This document shows positions 1-11,413 of a DNA stretch of 64,000 nucleotides, piece by piece. The position numbers were made by a program, and so were the translations under genes. The notes beneath the pieces are model-generated. The model ran no database searches. It was not told where the DNA came from and saw only the letters and a list, made by a program, of their open reading frames with translations. The first letter of the stretch is position 1. Each line of letters begins with the position of its first letter. The stretch comes from Adiantum capillus-veneris (Eukaryota; Streptophyta; Polypodiopsida; Polypodiales; Pteridaceae), in NCBI GenBank assembly GCA_014529385.2, contig CM043968.1:132132018-132196017 (forward strand), written 5' to 3'.

Positions 1-1021
1 GCACAATCAAGTGGTCGAATCACTTTCACAACGACCAAGGGTAAATGTGGTGTCTATAGCAACTCACAATGATCTATCTTTTATGATAGATGAGTATGCT
101 ACTGACCGAGACTTTAAGTACTTAATTACAGCCTTTGCAATAGGGAAGAAACAAAAACCATTCACCTTGAAGGATGATTATCTTCGAAACGACAACAGGC
201 TATGTGCTAATCACCCATACAATAAGAAAGTCATGTATGAGTCCCATACTTCTCCTTATGCAGGGCAAGAAGGGATTCCATAGTCTACTCTTTGAGGAGT
301 AGAAATGTATTTTTGTTGGTCTACCATGAAAAATAAACAAAAAAGAGTATGTTTCAAAATGCGTGGTATACCAAAAGTTAAAATTTGATCGAGGGAAGAA
401 AATTGGATTGTTTCAGTCGACATGCTTAACAAGAAAACACACTCTATGCCTATCAAAAATACTATCAAGGCAGATAAAATGGCAACCCTCTTCAAATCTC
501 AAATTTTCAAGTATCATGGCTTTCCAACATCCATAGTGTCGGACAAAGATCCTATAATGACTAGTAATTTCTGGAAGGGTCTCTTTGAGAATCTAGGAAG
601 TAGATTAAATTTCTCTTTTGACCTATCATCCAGAAACGGATAACCAAAGTAAAATAACTAATCTAACGATTCTTGATCTACTAAAAACCTATGTCATGGA
701 AGTAGATCAATGTTCTCAATGAGAGAAGTACCTACCTCTTATAGAGTATGTATACCATGACATTGTACATACTTCTATGGGGAAAGCACCTTTCAAGGTT
801 AAAGAGGGAAGATCCAAAAGTCCCTTACTACTCAAAGTACATGGGAAGGTCTTTGTCTCCTGATGAATATATCCAAGACTCACAAGAATCTTTTCCAAAG
901 ATCAAAGAGGTTATATCCATCTCAAAGTAAATGCAAAAAGGTCTGCTACTAATAAGCACAGAAGAGCCTTAGCCTTTAAGAGAAATGATTGAGTCTTGTT
1001 AAAGTTTCTCAAGGCTCATGT
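1..1021 (+). pseudogene. Ty3/gypsy family A integrase fragment
   Basis: A broken integrase of a Ty3/gypsy polyprotein enters from the left edge. The HHCC zinc-binding region is readable at about 85-290 (DEYATDRDF, then a histidine/cysteine stretch and YESH). The core follows in another frame at about 440-640, with the phrase HGFPTSIVSDKDP carrying the second acidic residue of the DDE triad. A later part, around 720-1000, reads through LPLVEY-like and RRALAFK-like motifs. At least two frameshifts and a TGA break it. The same family recurs at 34145-36482, 39394-42360 and 52052-52516. The chain stops at about 1021, where an unrelated ~500-bp insertion begins, and resumes after 1537. Family assignment is firm; no activity is expected. 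Confidence 0.85.
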
Positions 1022-1528
1022 AAGTTGATAACTAGATGTACCCTCAATGTGTCTCAGGTTTGACTTTCAAACTGTGTGCTCGATCAACTTGCACTTTGGC
1101 TACTTGTCCCAATTCAAAACCATCTAAATTACTCAAAAAACATGGTTATAAAGTTGTGTTAGGTTCTTTGTGTAAATTTGCATCTATTCAGACTCTTTAT
1201 AGCTTTCATCCCTCAACAAATGAACTATAATCACAAAACAAGCAATTGATATAAAGCAATGTTAGTTCTTGCATGTATCTGACTCTTTTGGGAAGCCATG
1301 ATTGAAACACAAAAACTTCCTCTCATTTTTCCCTTTTTTCACTTCTTCCCCCTCCCCTCCCCCCCCGCCCCAAATAAATATGATACCCCCCCCCCCCTTT
1401 ATTATTAAGCTTGGGAGATAAATTATTGAGGGCCTACCCCTAACTTATACACTTATGTAACTTGTTAAAAAAAACCCCTCCCCTGCACTTACGTGGTGCG
1501 GTAAGTTTTCCATGGGGAATCCCTCGGG
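1022..1528 (-). mobile_element. Partial copy of the CCCGGGG-terminated TIR element
   Basis: This block interrupts the gypsy coding chain and is close to the reverse complement of 42541-43040, part of the complete 755-bp element further right. Its right end carries the same terminal sequence with changes (CCCGAGGGATTCC read on the minus strand), followed by CTACGTGC as a possible 8-bp target duplication. The left end lacks the last ~260 bp and the terminal repeat seen in the other copy, so this copy is truncated or internally rearranged. It has no ORF of note. Poly-C runs lie near 1350-1400. Confidence 0.7.
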
Positions 1529-1536
1529 CTACGTGC

Positions 1537-2216
1537 AAGATCCTTCAGGTCACCAAGAGTATTATGCTAAACTAGCAAAAAGATACTATGGTCCTTTTTA
1601 AATTCTTAAGCCAATCAATGAGATGGCCTATCAATTAAAGTTTTCCAACCATTGTCTCATGCACCATGTTTTCCATAAGAGCCTACGTAAGCCTTATAAA
1701 GGAGCACCACCAAAAGAAGCAATACTTACAGACGCTCCAAAAATCAAAGATCAAGAAGAAGTACTTCAATCTGAGTCCATCCTATGACATGAAGACAAGG
1801 TATTAAGAAATGGTAAGATATCTTATTGAGTTAAAGATTTATCCTTTTAAAGATGCTAAATGGATGCAAGGAACTTAGCTTAAGGAAAATATGAACCTGG
1901 TCAATGCTTACCATGCTGCACTAGATAAGCATATGAAAATGCATTTTAAATGAACAATGTTTTTGTCTTATAAGACTAGTTCTCTTTTTATTGTGTGCAA
2001 ATTTAAATAGTATGTATGCTTAGGATCATGTTTGTGGTGACGACGTCTCACAAACACCAAGTATAACTTGTCACTCTACTTTGAAAGTATGATACAAACT
2101 AAAGACCAGACATGCTTGCGGCAGCTACATCTCCCAAGCACCAAATGGATTAGTCATCCATCTTGGAATGATGTCGTAGGGTAAAAAGGGATCCTATGAT
2201 TTCAAGAGAGAGGTAA
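1537..2216 (+). pseudogene. Ty3/gypsy family A integrase C-terminus, 3' UTR and PPT
   Basis: Coding continues after the insertion: EYYAKLAK, then PINEMAYQLK and HHVFHKSL, typical of the region between the gypsy integrase core and its C-terminal tail. The better preserved copy at 34145-34535 shows that this tail ends in a chromodomain-like YLIKFKNYP segment; here it carries stops. From ~1950 to 2200 is a non-coding stretch alignable by eye with 34540-34890, containing the paired phrase GACGACGTCTC. It ends in a purine tract (AAGAGAGAGGTAA, 2204-2216) directly before the LTR, which is the polypurine tract used for plus-strand priming. Confidence 0.8.
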
Positions 2217-3631
2217 TGTCATAAAATCTAATATCTAACTAACCCAAATGATTTTCTCATATTAAACTGATCATTTACTGTGGGAGAATAAATGGGAACA
2301 AGAGTTATAATAGAGACATGTGCTTCTAGACCTATCTCAGAAGGGGACCAAAAGGAGAGATGGTTGCATCTCAATAGGGGTCCAAAAGGAGATGGTCTAC
2401 CAAAGAGAAATGTGCAATAAGTGCTTCTAGACTTATCTCAACAGGGACCAAGAGGAGAGATGGTTACATCTCAACACGGGTCCAAAAGGAGGTATTCTAT
2501 CAAAGAGCAACATGCATTGATGGAGCTTAAAAGACCTTAGGGTTAGCTTCATTAAAGACATCCAATAGTTAGTGATAAAGGTTCTTTGATCTTAGGCAAT
2601 CTAGGTCTGAGCTTGAGGTGGGAACCTGACCTAAGATTGAGGTGCTTTTCGTGCTTGCTGACTAAGATGCTTGATGACTAAGGTGCTTGAGGTGCTTGTC
2701 GTGCTTGATGACTAAGGTGCTTGAGGTCCTTGTCGTGCTTGATGGCTAAGGTGCTTGAGGTGCTTGTCATGCTTGATGAGGAAGGTGCTTGAGAAGCTTC
2801 CTATGCATGTGGGGTAAGGTACTTGAGTCAAAAAGATACCCTACAAAGGAGGGAGAAAGCCCCTAAGTTAGGGGAATCGTTGAATTAACCTCCCGCTCAC
2901 CCAAAGGGCACCCGTTCTCAAGGGACACATGGGACACATGTCAGACTCTCCCTATTCTTAGCCACATGGTGTGCTTGAATGCTATGGCTAGGCTAAAGAG
3001 GGGTCCAATGAGCTTCTAGTTGCATTTAACAAATATCTAGATATTTTCAAGCTCTCTCTCTCTCTAAGGGGTAAGGAGGACACTTGTCCAAAGACTACCC
3101 ATGTACTTGAAATGCATGGTGCATATGATTGGCTAGGTGGGATAGGGGTCCAATGAGCTTGAGGCATGAGCACAAAGTAGAGCTCACCCCAAGCAAGCAA
3201 GGGGTGTGCTAGGGGGGTATACACCTCACACACACTCATTTTGTGGATTCATTCTCACTTGGTGAATGTAGAGAAACTCTACCTCTGTCTCCAAGCTTGT
3301 GAGAAGTAAGAGCCTACACCAACACTCTTCGCTATGGAATGAAAATCCAACCAAGAGCCATGATTCAATGCTTAAGCTTGCCATCTTCTCCATCTTCATT
3401 ACTATGCTATTATGTATGCTAGCAAGAAGAGCGATGATAAGTGAGGAACTATTTCTTTCTCCTATGAAATTTTTCTTCTTCCTCTTCCCTACCCTCATTC
3501 CCCGCTAGCTCTCTCCACCTTAGATGGTGTTTGAGGCCTTGAGACTGAGGCTTGGGATAGTTAATGTTTTCTATAGAGTTTATGTTATGCTTGTGATGCA
3601 TGAAGCTTTCCATCTTCATTGCATCACTATC
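2217..3631 (+). repeat. LTR of gypsy family A, 3' truncated
   Basis: The LTR starts TGTCATAAAATC right after the polypurine tract. It aligns in inverse orientation with 5760-7192 and in direct orientation with 34892-36482. It lacks the final ~330 bp found in the full LTRs. The break comes after CATCTTCATTGCATCAC, where a short filler with a second copy of CATCTTCATTGCA joins it to minus-strand protease sequence. The left half contains the GGTGCTTGAGGTGCTTGTC minisatellite. Simple CT and CA tracts are present. Confidence 0.85.
2640..2795. repeat. 34-bp minisatellite inside gypsy LTR
   Basis: About four imperfect tandem units of ~34 bp built from GCTTGATGACTAAGGTGC and GAGGTGCTTGTCGT. The same motif is expanded differently in the minus-strand LTR at 41740-41940 and reduced to about one unit near 6840-6900, so copy number varies between LTRs of one family. 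Confidence 0.85.
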
Positions 3632-5346
3632 ATCATCTTCATTGCATCCGTTAATATGAAGTTGTGAGCAGAGCCAAGGTCAAACAAGATGAAGGCATCA
3701 TGTTTCCTTATCTTTTTCCAAGCATAGGAGAGAGGTGATGCTTTGTAATGAGAATCCTCTTTTGGAGCTTTGATGGTGGAAGCTCTAGGAGTCTCAATGT
3801 GGGATTTCCTTTGGGACAAGAATGATAGCCATGTCCTTGCTCCCCACACAAAACACTTATGGTCCTTGCAAAAAGCTTCAAGCTCTTTGGGAGAGAATTT
3901 GTTTTTAGCTTTGTAAACTTCCTTCTCCTTGGACCGATTGTTGTTGTTGTTATTGAAACTACCTTGGGAAGAATTTTGGGCTTTGGTTTTCCCCTTTGCA
4001 TCAATTTTGTCTTTGTTTTCCATGAGCTTGACATTCCGTCTAGACCCTTGTTGCAAACATGGTGTGGTGGATTACTTGGGTGATAGAACCAGGCCGTTGG
4101 GAGTTGACATACTAGCTTGGTCATTTCTTCAGGTTACCTGGCACAAAATTGTTGCTTTTGCTTGGTGAAGTCTATCTTTTGGAAGATAGTATCCTTGAGA
4201 TGTAAATCCCAAAAGTTGTCCGCATATTTGTGAATAGACTCATGTGAGAGAAGCTTCAAAATGCGCGATTTCATAAGTACTTTGTCCTTTGCATTGCTTG
4301 CAAGGAATTTCTTTATGATGGAAACTCAGAGTTTTCCATGTCTTTGGGGCTTTGCTGTTGCCACGAAGATTAGACCACCATTGACGAGACAATTTTTGGA
4401 AGTGCATAGCTACATATTGTAGCCTTGAGGACTTTGTGAAGCCCTCGTCTCCAAGAGCCACATCAAATTGTTGGATGAAGGTCAATAATTTGTTGGTGGC
4501 ACCAAAAGTGCCATCATAGGTGAGAAAAGAGATACACTTTCCTACCTCTTTGAACTTCTTGAGCTTTTGTGACCTTCGTCATGCAGGGTATGATTTGCGA
4601 TGTCCTCTCCTCTTGTATTCTCTAGGAGAATAGCCACCCGGGGCGTCACGTTTTAGAGTGTGTATGATATCACGTGAGTTAACCAGAGAGGATTATTAAA
4701 ATACCAAAATGTATAAAAATGTATACATACAGCGGGGAGTGGGGGTTTTTTAAATAGGCTCACAGTGTAAGTATAGTATGTATATTGGGGTATTATTAAT
4801 TACCTCTTGAACGCACGTGATATAGGGGTCTTTTGATAAGTGACTGCCCCGGGAATAGCCATAGCTTTCTTCAAAAGAGGAGGAAGGTGAAGAAGAAGGA
4901 GAAGAGGGTGACCTCTTTCTTGATCTTTTCTTTCTTTGTTTCCTCTCTTTCCTTTTGGAGTGATGAGGAGGACTGTGTGTTGACCTTTCCTCTTGGGAGG
5001 AGTTGGCGATCGTCTAGACCGTCGTCTTCGTGGAGTCACATCTTCAAAGGAACTTAGGGATTCATCACTTTCTTGTTCTTTGGATTCCTCCTCTCGTATG
5101 GGAGAGTCTTCTTTTGGGGGTCTCATCAAGAGGCCTCCTAAGCTCTCTCTCCTCTTGGAGAGGAAGGGAAATCCGATAAGCACGAAGTTGTTGAGTAAAT
5201 TTGGTTTGCAAAGCAGGGTTGCCCATAGCTTGCTGCAACCTAGTAACAAGATAATTAATAAACATGGGGACATCATCATTAGCACCTTCATGTGCAAAAT
5301 CAAAGTTATCAATGTTCATTCTACTCTCTTGGTTATTGACAACCAT
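3632..5346 (-). pseudogene. Ty3/gypsy family A gag-protease relic
   Basis: On the minus strand the gag starts near 5346 (MVVNNQESRMNID), runs through a charged RRRRSRR segment, then a capsid-like part at 4485-4240 (RLQYVAMHFQKLSRQWW). A zinc-knuckle remnant follows near 3850 (CGEQGHGYHSC, the first cysteine apparently lost to serine), then the start of an aspartic protease (FDLGSAHNFI) near 3690. The frame changes several times. Gag is split by the 217-bp MITE at 4637-4853. Protease sequence stops at ~3650, where it meets the opposite-strand LTR; RT and integrase are absent. Upstream are a PBS and LTR, so this is the 5' half of an element. Confidence 0.85.
4637..4853. mobile_element. 217-bp MITE with 8-bp target duplication
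   Basis: The insert begins CCCGGGGCGTCAC and ends GTGACTGCCCCGGG, terminal inverted repeats of 13-14 bp with a one-base gap. It is flanked on both sides by AATAGCCA (4629-4636 and 4854-4861), an exact 8-bp direct repeat. Removing the insert rejoins the gag reading around KKAMAI. Subterminal GATATCACGTG and CACGTGATAT form a further inverted pair. There is no ORF. An 8-bp duplication is typical of hAT-type elements, though these termini are not the usual hAT CAGGG form. The CCCGGGG ends match the 755-bp element at 42541. Confidence 0.9.
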
Positions 5347-5746
5347 GCGAATTATACTTATCTAACTACTAAGTGTATTCTTTGGCAATTCAAAACCTTA
5401 GTTGCTACTCCTCTTAGCCTTTGAAAATTAGCACTTAAGTATTTACACCCACGACTCAAATTGGTTAATTATAGAGAGTAGTAGGGTGGGTCTATATTGC
5501 AGAATTGGCGAGGTCTAGCTCCTTTTGGACTTCTTATGGCTCAATAATGGTAAAGCCGTAGGAAAATCTAAAAAGACCCCATTATGAATACCAAAGCTCC
5601 CGAGGTGTGCACCATATCCTACGTAGTGGGCTCAACAAAATCGTTAATAGATCCCTATCCCACTTACCCTAATATAATTAACAAAATCAACCATTAATAC
5701 GATACTTAAGTACCTCTCTTCTTAAGCAAGAAAAGAGAAACCAAAT

Positions 5747-5759
5747 GCTTTGATACCAA
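5747..5759 (-). other. Primer binding site, initiator tRNA-Met type
   Basis: Read on the minus strand the sequence next to the LTR end is TTGGTATCAAAGC, one base off the common plant iMet PBS TGGTATCAGAGC. It follows directly on the LTR terminus CATTACA and fixes the LTR inner boundary at 5760. Confidence 0.9.
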
Positions 5760-6426
5760 TGTAATGGAATTGGCCTGTGAGCGAAGAGAATTAGAGTGAG
5801 CATTTTTGTGAGATTACTTTGAGAACATAGAGGGTGAACTTAATTAATGGTAGCAACATAAACATGGTACATAATTAACTTTGTGTGAACGATACTTTTG
5901 CAAGAGAGAGTATTGGAGAACATGAAAATAGTTGAGGAATCAATTACTTGAAGCCGGTCCCCCTCCAAAAGGAGTTTTTATTTTAGATTCTCCCATCAAG
6001 AGAGACTTGGTACAATACAATATTTGTGTTCCTTGTGACCTAGGTGATGTAATGAAGATGGAAAGCTTCATGCATTACGAGCATAACATAAACTTTGCAA
6101 AAAGCATTAACCATCCCAAGCCTCAGTTCCAAGGCCTCAAACACCTTCGAAGGTGGAGAGAGCTACCGGGGAATGAGGGTAAGGAGGAAGGGGAAGAAGA
6201 ATCATTCATAGGAGAAAGATATAATTTCTCACTTATCATCACTCTTCTTGCTTAGCATAGCATAATAGCATAGTAATGAAGATGAAGAAGATTTCAAGAT
6301 TAAGCATTGAAGCATGGCTCTTGGTTGGATTTGCATTCCATAGCCAAGAGTGTTGGTGTAGACTCTCAACTTCTCAACAAGCTTGGAGAAGAAGATGGAG
6401 CTCTTGCACTTTTCACTTCAGACAAT

Positions 6427-6461
<35 letters not shown>

Positions 6462-7192
6462 TATACCCCCTCTTATGCTTGGTCCACCCCTCTCTCCACT
6501 CTCTTTCTCTGTATTATTTAATTATATCATTTGGACATGTGTCCTCTTTTTCCTCTTTGAGAGAAAGAACTTAATTATTTATTTTATGCATCTGGATTCT
6601 CATTGGACCCTTTAAAGACTATCCAATAGGATTCAAGCACATCATGAGGGCCACATGGGGAGGATCTTGACATGTGTCTTTTATGCTTCTTAAGATATCA
6701 TGTTTGAATTGAACACTTCAAGAACCTTAATTAGTCATTTAAGCATGAGAATTGTTTATGCCTCTTGAGAGATTATGTTTGAATTGAACATTTCAAGAAC
6801 CTTAATCATTTAAACATGAGAAGCACGTCAAGCTTGGGAAAGGTTCCCACAAACACCTTAAGCACCTTAGTTAGCAAGCACGACAAGCACCTCATGCTTG
6901 GGTAGCATTTCCACCTCAAGGTCAGCCCTAGCTTGCCTAAGGTCAAAGGACATTTTAACTTTTGGAGGTATTTAATGAATCTAACCCTAAGGTATTTAAG
7001 GTCCATTAGGTAGCATTCCTCTTTAACATACCATCTCTCATTTGGACCCCTTTACCCTTGGCCCCATTTTGAGATAGATCCATAAGCATATGTCTATATT
7101 CTAACCCTTGTTCTTGTTTATTCTCCCACATTAAATGATTAGTTTAATATGAGAAAATCATTTGGGTTGGTTAGATATTAGATTTTATGACA
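5760..7192 (-). repeat. 5' LTR of gypsy family A (minus strand)
   Basis: On the minus strand this LTR runs from TGTCATAAAATC (outer end 7192) to CCATTACA (inner end 5760), 1433 bp with TGT...ACA ends. It is followed by the iMet-type PBS. It is the inverted partner of 2217-3631. A GA tract lies near 6425-6460. The outer flank is CA-rich (CACAC from 7193), so a target duplication cannot be judged. Confidence 0.88.
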
Positions 7193-8338
7193 CACACACA
7201 CACATCCACACACGGTCTTCTACACACAAGGTATTACCCAACAGTTTACTCGCTGCCCTACATGTATGATACCCATCTATCTTGGTTGTTCGTTGAACGA
7301 GGTTGGATCTCTGACACACCCGTGAATCGGACCCTTACACATCGATTCCAATGGCTAATGCTGCGACCAATCAGGTAGGTAACAAAACCTTATACTGAGA
7401 TAATTGGAACTTTTTTAATAATACATACATGGTGTATGTTTGGTATTATGACAACATTTGAATCGGGTTTCAAATCTTGAAAGATTAACTAGTATAAGGT
7501 ATACTTTCCTATAGTAAATGTCTAGTTTTGATTATGGTACTCTATAATGAATTATCAAGAACATGATTCGAACACATTGGACATCTTCTAGAATTGGTTC
7601 ATATTTTTGGGATCAAAGAGAAAAACTTTTGCTAAACTTTATACATATCTCTACCCGTATGTATTCTAGTAGTAATGGCTACTTGACAGCTTATCATGAG
7701 TGGGTTGCTTACCTGTCGCGGTCAAGCTTCACACTTACGTTCACTATAATATCCTATGAAAATTGATCATATAACTCTAGCACCTTATTCAACAACTTGG
7801 TTTTGGGTATAGGAAGGACAAAAAGTAAGTTTTTACTAGGGTTTGTGGACATCCTAACTCGCATACTATGCTTATACAGTCTGCTACATACACCATAAAG
7901 ATATTATTGTTGTTTTTTTTGACAGGTTTCCTCTACTGCACACAAGTTGTGCTACCAATCTTTTTTTAACTCCCCTTTTGAGTTCCTGAATATGTCTTTA
8001 TATAAATTAGCATCATGCTGCATGACCTACCAACTAGTTTGCGGCATCTATATACTCTAACCTGTCTAGATGATAATGACCTCGTATAGAGATTGTTACC
8101 AGTCATTTTGTGGCAAAAAAATAGATTAAAAAAAAAAGGTTTGTCATAGGTTTGGGCCTATAAGTTAGTTCGAGTACTGGATTGGCTTGATACTAATTTT
8201 GTAAAGATAAGCCTATTGAACTTCTTTTTGACAATTTATTGCTTAAACCAATAGGATGTTAGCAAAAATTCATCGAAGTCTAGATCAGCAGAGCTGATGA
8301 TTGTTTGAGTAATACGATGGGGAGAGGTTGGGTAATAC

Positions 8339-8340
<2 letters not shown>
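7193..8340. other. Unclassified non-coding stretch
   Basis: Begins with CA repeats. Short open frames occur at 7187-7378 and 7563-7766 on the plus strand, but neither has a recognisable motif, and the first starts inside the CA tract. The sequence is A+T-rich with no LTR ends or pol motifs that I can identify. Confidence 0.4.
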
Positions 8341-8387
<47 letters not shown>

Positions 8388-8425
8388 GGGAGAGGGAGAG
8401 AGAGAATGGGGAGAGAGGAAAAGAT

Positions 8426-8492
<67 letters not shown>
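8341..8492. repeat. Compound GA / CA / TA / GA microsatellite
   Basis: A GA run (about 8344-8402, interrupted by G-rich bases), a CA run (about 8425-8450), a short TA run, then another GA run (8463-8491). Apparent ORFs here on both strands encode only Arg-Glu, Ser-Leu or Cys-Val repeats and are not genes. Confidence 0.97.
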
Positions 8493-8493
<1 letters not shown>

Positions 8494-9968
8494 TTAAGAA
8501 AAAAATCTCTCTCCAAAAACTAATTTTGGAGTGAAGCGAGCTTTTTCTTTTGAATTGGTGAATTGAGCAAAAATCTAGAAAAAGCTCCCTCCAAAAGCTC
8601 TCTACATTTTCATCCCCCTATTTACATAAATGTGCAAAAGAACATGTTTTTAGTAGGTGCATTCCAAAAATTACAACATACTAAATACTAAGTTTTTCTT
8701 AAAAAATTGGCTGAATTCATTTTGTAGTTGTTGCACCATGTCTTGCTCCCAATAAAAGACAAATGATTTTTCTTTGTTCTCAGCTGGATATAATCCTTTT
8801 TTAAAATCTCAAAATAAAACACTCAATGCAACAATTGAAATGACAATTTCTTCATCTGTGATGAATCCTTTAGAATCACCTTTTTTATACCCTTGGCATG
8901 CCACCACTTTATTGAGAAATTTTCAGAATTCTATTTGAGCATATCTTTTTAATACTGAACTCATGCGTAGCTATGCTGATCATAAGATCTTGAAGAAATG
9001 GATTATACAAAAACACTTGTATAGACATAGTTGGACAATCCACATTTGCTTCAAATTTCTACAAGCTCAATCAAGAATGCCTTCTCCCCATCGTTTGTTT
9101 GAGTGCCATTGAGGTATTAGTATAAGCTTTTGACCATGCTTCAGACCAAAGATTGTGATATCTGTATCCATATGTTGAAGCTTTTCTTCTAGTAGGATGC
9201 ACAAGGAGATAATAACATTGCAAGCAAATGAGAGAGGAGGAAATAATTGTACATCTTAGCTTGCACAAAGGTGGGGTTGGAAACAAGTAAACTTCCTTGT
9301 CAAACTAGCAAAATAACTAGGATACAATATTACTTTTAAAATGATAATAATGAACAAAATATAAAAGCACTTCTTTGTTTAGCGAGCCTGAGTTTCAATA
9401 TAAAGGAGGTACTACTAGAAGAGAAGAGAAGAGGTACTACTAGAAGAGAAGAGATCAAAAGAATGGTATGACTCGGTAGTGTCACCTCAAGTAAAAAAAT
9501 AGCTTAACACCTGCAATTTCAAAAGTCCTAGCGGTCTTAAACATGTCACTTATGGCTACACGCAGATTTGAAGCTAGAAGAGATAAGCTTTTCTCTCGGC
9601 TACTCGAGCACCTATTGTGGATTGGAACGACGTCTATGAGCATGCATACAAATCGGCAGGCGACTACTGCTGAGCTTTGTCGCAACAAAATAAAATTCAC
9701 ATTTTACGCCGCTTGGTTAATTCTCGATCCGCCTTGAGAGCTGCCTCTAGCCATCCACGATATTGGCATGGATGGCTAGAGATAACTTTCAAGGAGGTAA
9801 TAGACTTGCTAGTCCTTGGAGACAAGACTCGTTCTCCATATAAGCCATACCTGCTGCAAAGGTAGGCAACAAAGCTAGCCTTTCATGATACGTCTAGACC
9901 CAATCAGGTAATAGTAAGATTGCTTCTCCTTTCCATGCATGACGTATATGCGAATGATTCAGGCTGTA
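8493..9968. other. Unclassified stretch left of the tandem duplication
   Basis: No recognisable coding motif. A ~24-bp direct duplication (GGTACTACTAGAAGAGAAGAG) lies at about 9405-9452. A small hairpin lies at 9745-9781, with 13-bp arms CTCTAGCCATCCA / TGGATGGCTAGAG and an 11-base loop. Short ORFs at 9071-9286 (minus) and 9543-9737 (plus) are unsupported. Confidence 0.4.
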
Positions 9969-10156
9969 GTTAATGGCGCATGGAGAGCATGACCTATAGT
10001 CTCTGTAACATGCACTAGTATTCTGAGCAATATTGACCTGCAGCCTTTGAAAGAAGCGGCACTCGGCGCAGATGGGCAAGCAAGCTTCTCTTCACCTTAG
10101 CAATGGCACTAGCAACCACCCCGGCCCCTTTGTTTGCAATCCCGTTCGTTAGCAAT

Positions 10157-10157
<1 letters not shown>

Positions 10158-10203
<46 letters not shown>
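10158..10203. repeat. GA microsatellite (duplication copy 1)
   Basis: About 22 AG units following AGCAATCAAG. The equivalent tract in copy 2 (20588-20685) is roughly twice as long with one break. Confidence 0.97.
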
Positions 10204-10207
<4 letters not shown>

Positions 10208-10579
10208 TGGTCCCGAGTGCAGTGCATGCAAGGGCTCGGAAGAGAAGATTGGGCGCTGCGACTAATACATTTCGCCTGCTATTGTTATCCTCGTCTCTGA
10301 CGTTCTGGCTAAGTCCAGCTCCAGTTTTCTTGCTTAACTAGGATTTGAAAGGTGCGTTAAACCTGGTCTCACCGTCTCCCACCTTTGCGACCTCGCTTCT
10401 TCTTCGGCAACCCTAGCATCGATCTCTTTAGCCACTAGCAAAAGCATCATCAAAGCTTTTATTGTGGCCCACAATTATATACCTCCCGTGTTCATCATTG
10501 GGAACATTCCAACACCCTTACTACCAAGTTTATAGCTATAAGGCTTGTTCCATCTTAAACAAAAGTAATCATCCACCAT

Positions 10580-10835
10580 TAACCCAAGAAACGTAGTTTA
10601 GTTGGTGAGACCTTTGTGATGTAATCCCAAGGTTGAGGGTTCGAGGCTCATGGGGTTGCGTTCTCTTGGGTGTATTCTCCTCCCCTATTGGGGGGGGGGG
10701 GGGGGGTTCCCACGGTTGTTCCCTCGAGGGTGTAATTTTATAGCAATGTAAAGTTGTAAATCTATGAGATATGTATAGTTTCTCCCTACTACCTTCCCCG
10801 CGTCGATGGTAAAAAGGAAATAATAATAATAAAAT
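10580..10835 (+). mobile_element. tRNA-derived SINE, copy 1
   Basis: The head has an A-box-like TAGTTTAGTTGG (10594-10605) and a B box GGTTCGAGGCT (10638-10648), the RNA polymerase III promoter arrangement of a tRNA. An unrelated body includes an 18-base G run, and the tail is AATAATAATAATAAAAT. Flanks AATCATCCACCAT (10567-10579) and AATCATTCATCAT (10836-10848) form an imperfect 13-bp target duplication. Length is 256 bp. It is shared with duplication copy 2, so it inserted before the duplication. Confidence 0.85.
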
Positions 10836-11251
10836 AATCATTCATCATCTACATGGATTCATCCAAACAAGATTAATATATAACAACAATTGACATTGAG
10901 TACGAAAATTTCACCAAGCAAGCGCCGCGCACCCAACCCCCCCAAACCTTATGATAGAAATTCATGATCATACATTAAAGCTTTTCATGAATGCATTGGA
11001 CTTTGACCCAAAATGTACTTGATAGTGCACACCCTAGGGGAGGGTAGCTGCTATGAGTTAGCTCCTTGTTACAACAGGGTCATGTGAACATTTGAAGCAA
11101 AGAGATAGATTTAGCAAGGCTACCTGCTTGCCCTACTACTTTTTGCAATTGATTCACATTCACTTGTGACATCTCAAGGACAATGATGAGATAGGGGAGA
11201 TTCAAGGTCTCTCACTACCATGGGGCAAACAATCGTTTAAAATTAACTGTA

Positions 11252-11401
11252 TGTTGGAGCTATATATAGCTCACTCTACTGAACTGGGTCTCACCTGTAT
11301 ATTTGTATCTTGTCCTCAATATGAATCAGTCTTTGGGAGCATATATGGTGTGTCTCTTGTCTCGTCTCTCTCTCTCTCTCTTTTCTCTCTACATCTCAAC
11401 A
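11252..11401 (+). repeat. Copia 5' LTR
   Basis: Runs from TGTTGGAGCTATATATAGC to ACATCTCAACA, 150 bp, including a CT tract near the 3' end. Contains TATATATAG close to the start. Nearly identical to 15933-16079. Confidence 0.95.
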
Positions 11402-11413
11402 TGGTATCAAAGC
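11402..11413 (+). other. Copia primer binding site
   Basis: TGGTATCAAAGC immediately after the 5' LTR, one base from the plant initiator tRNA-Met PBS. It confirms the LTR boundary. Confidence 0.93.

Noticed and set aside
2640-2795. CRISPR-like spaced repeats
   Set aside because: Units are contiguous and imperfect with no unique spacers; a minisatellite in a plant LTR.
7187-7378. Possible host exon ending CAGGTAGG
   Set aside because: A donor-like site follows an open frame, but there is no recognisable protein, acceptor or neighbouring exon.
8236-8534. Several ORFs on both strands across the microsatellites
   Set aside because: They encode only dipeptide repeats (RE, SL, CV, TH) from GA and CA tracts; no protein support.
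9745-9781. 13-bp-arm hairpin as a terminator
   Set aside because: No T tract and no transcription unit next to it; rho-independent terminators are not expected in plant nuclear DNA.
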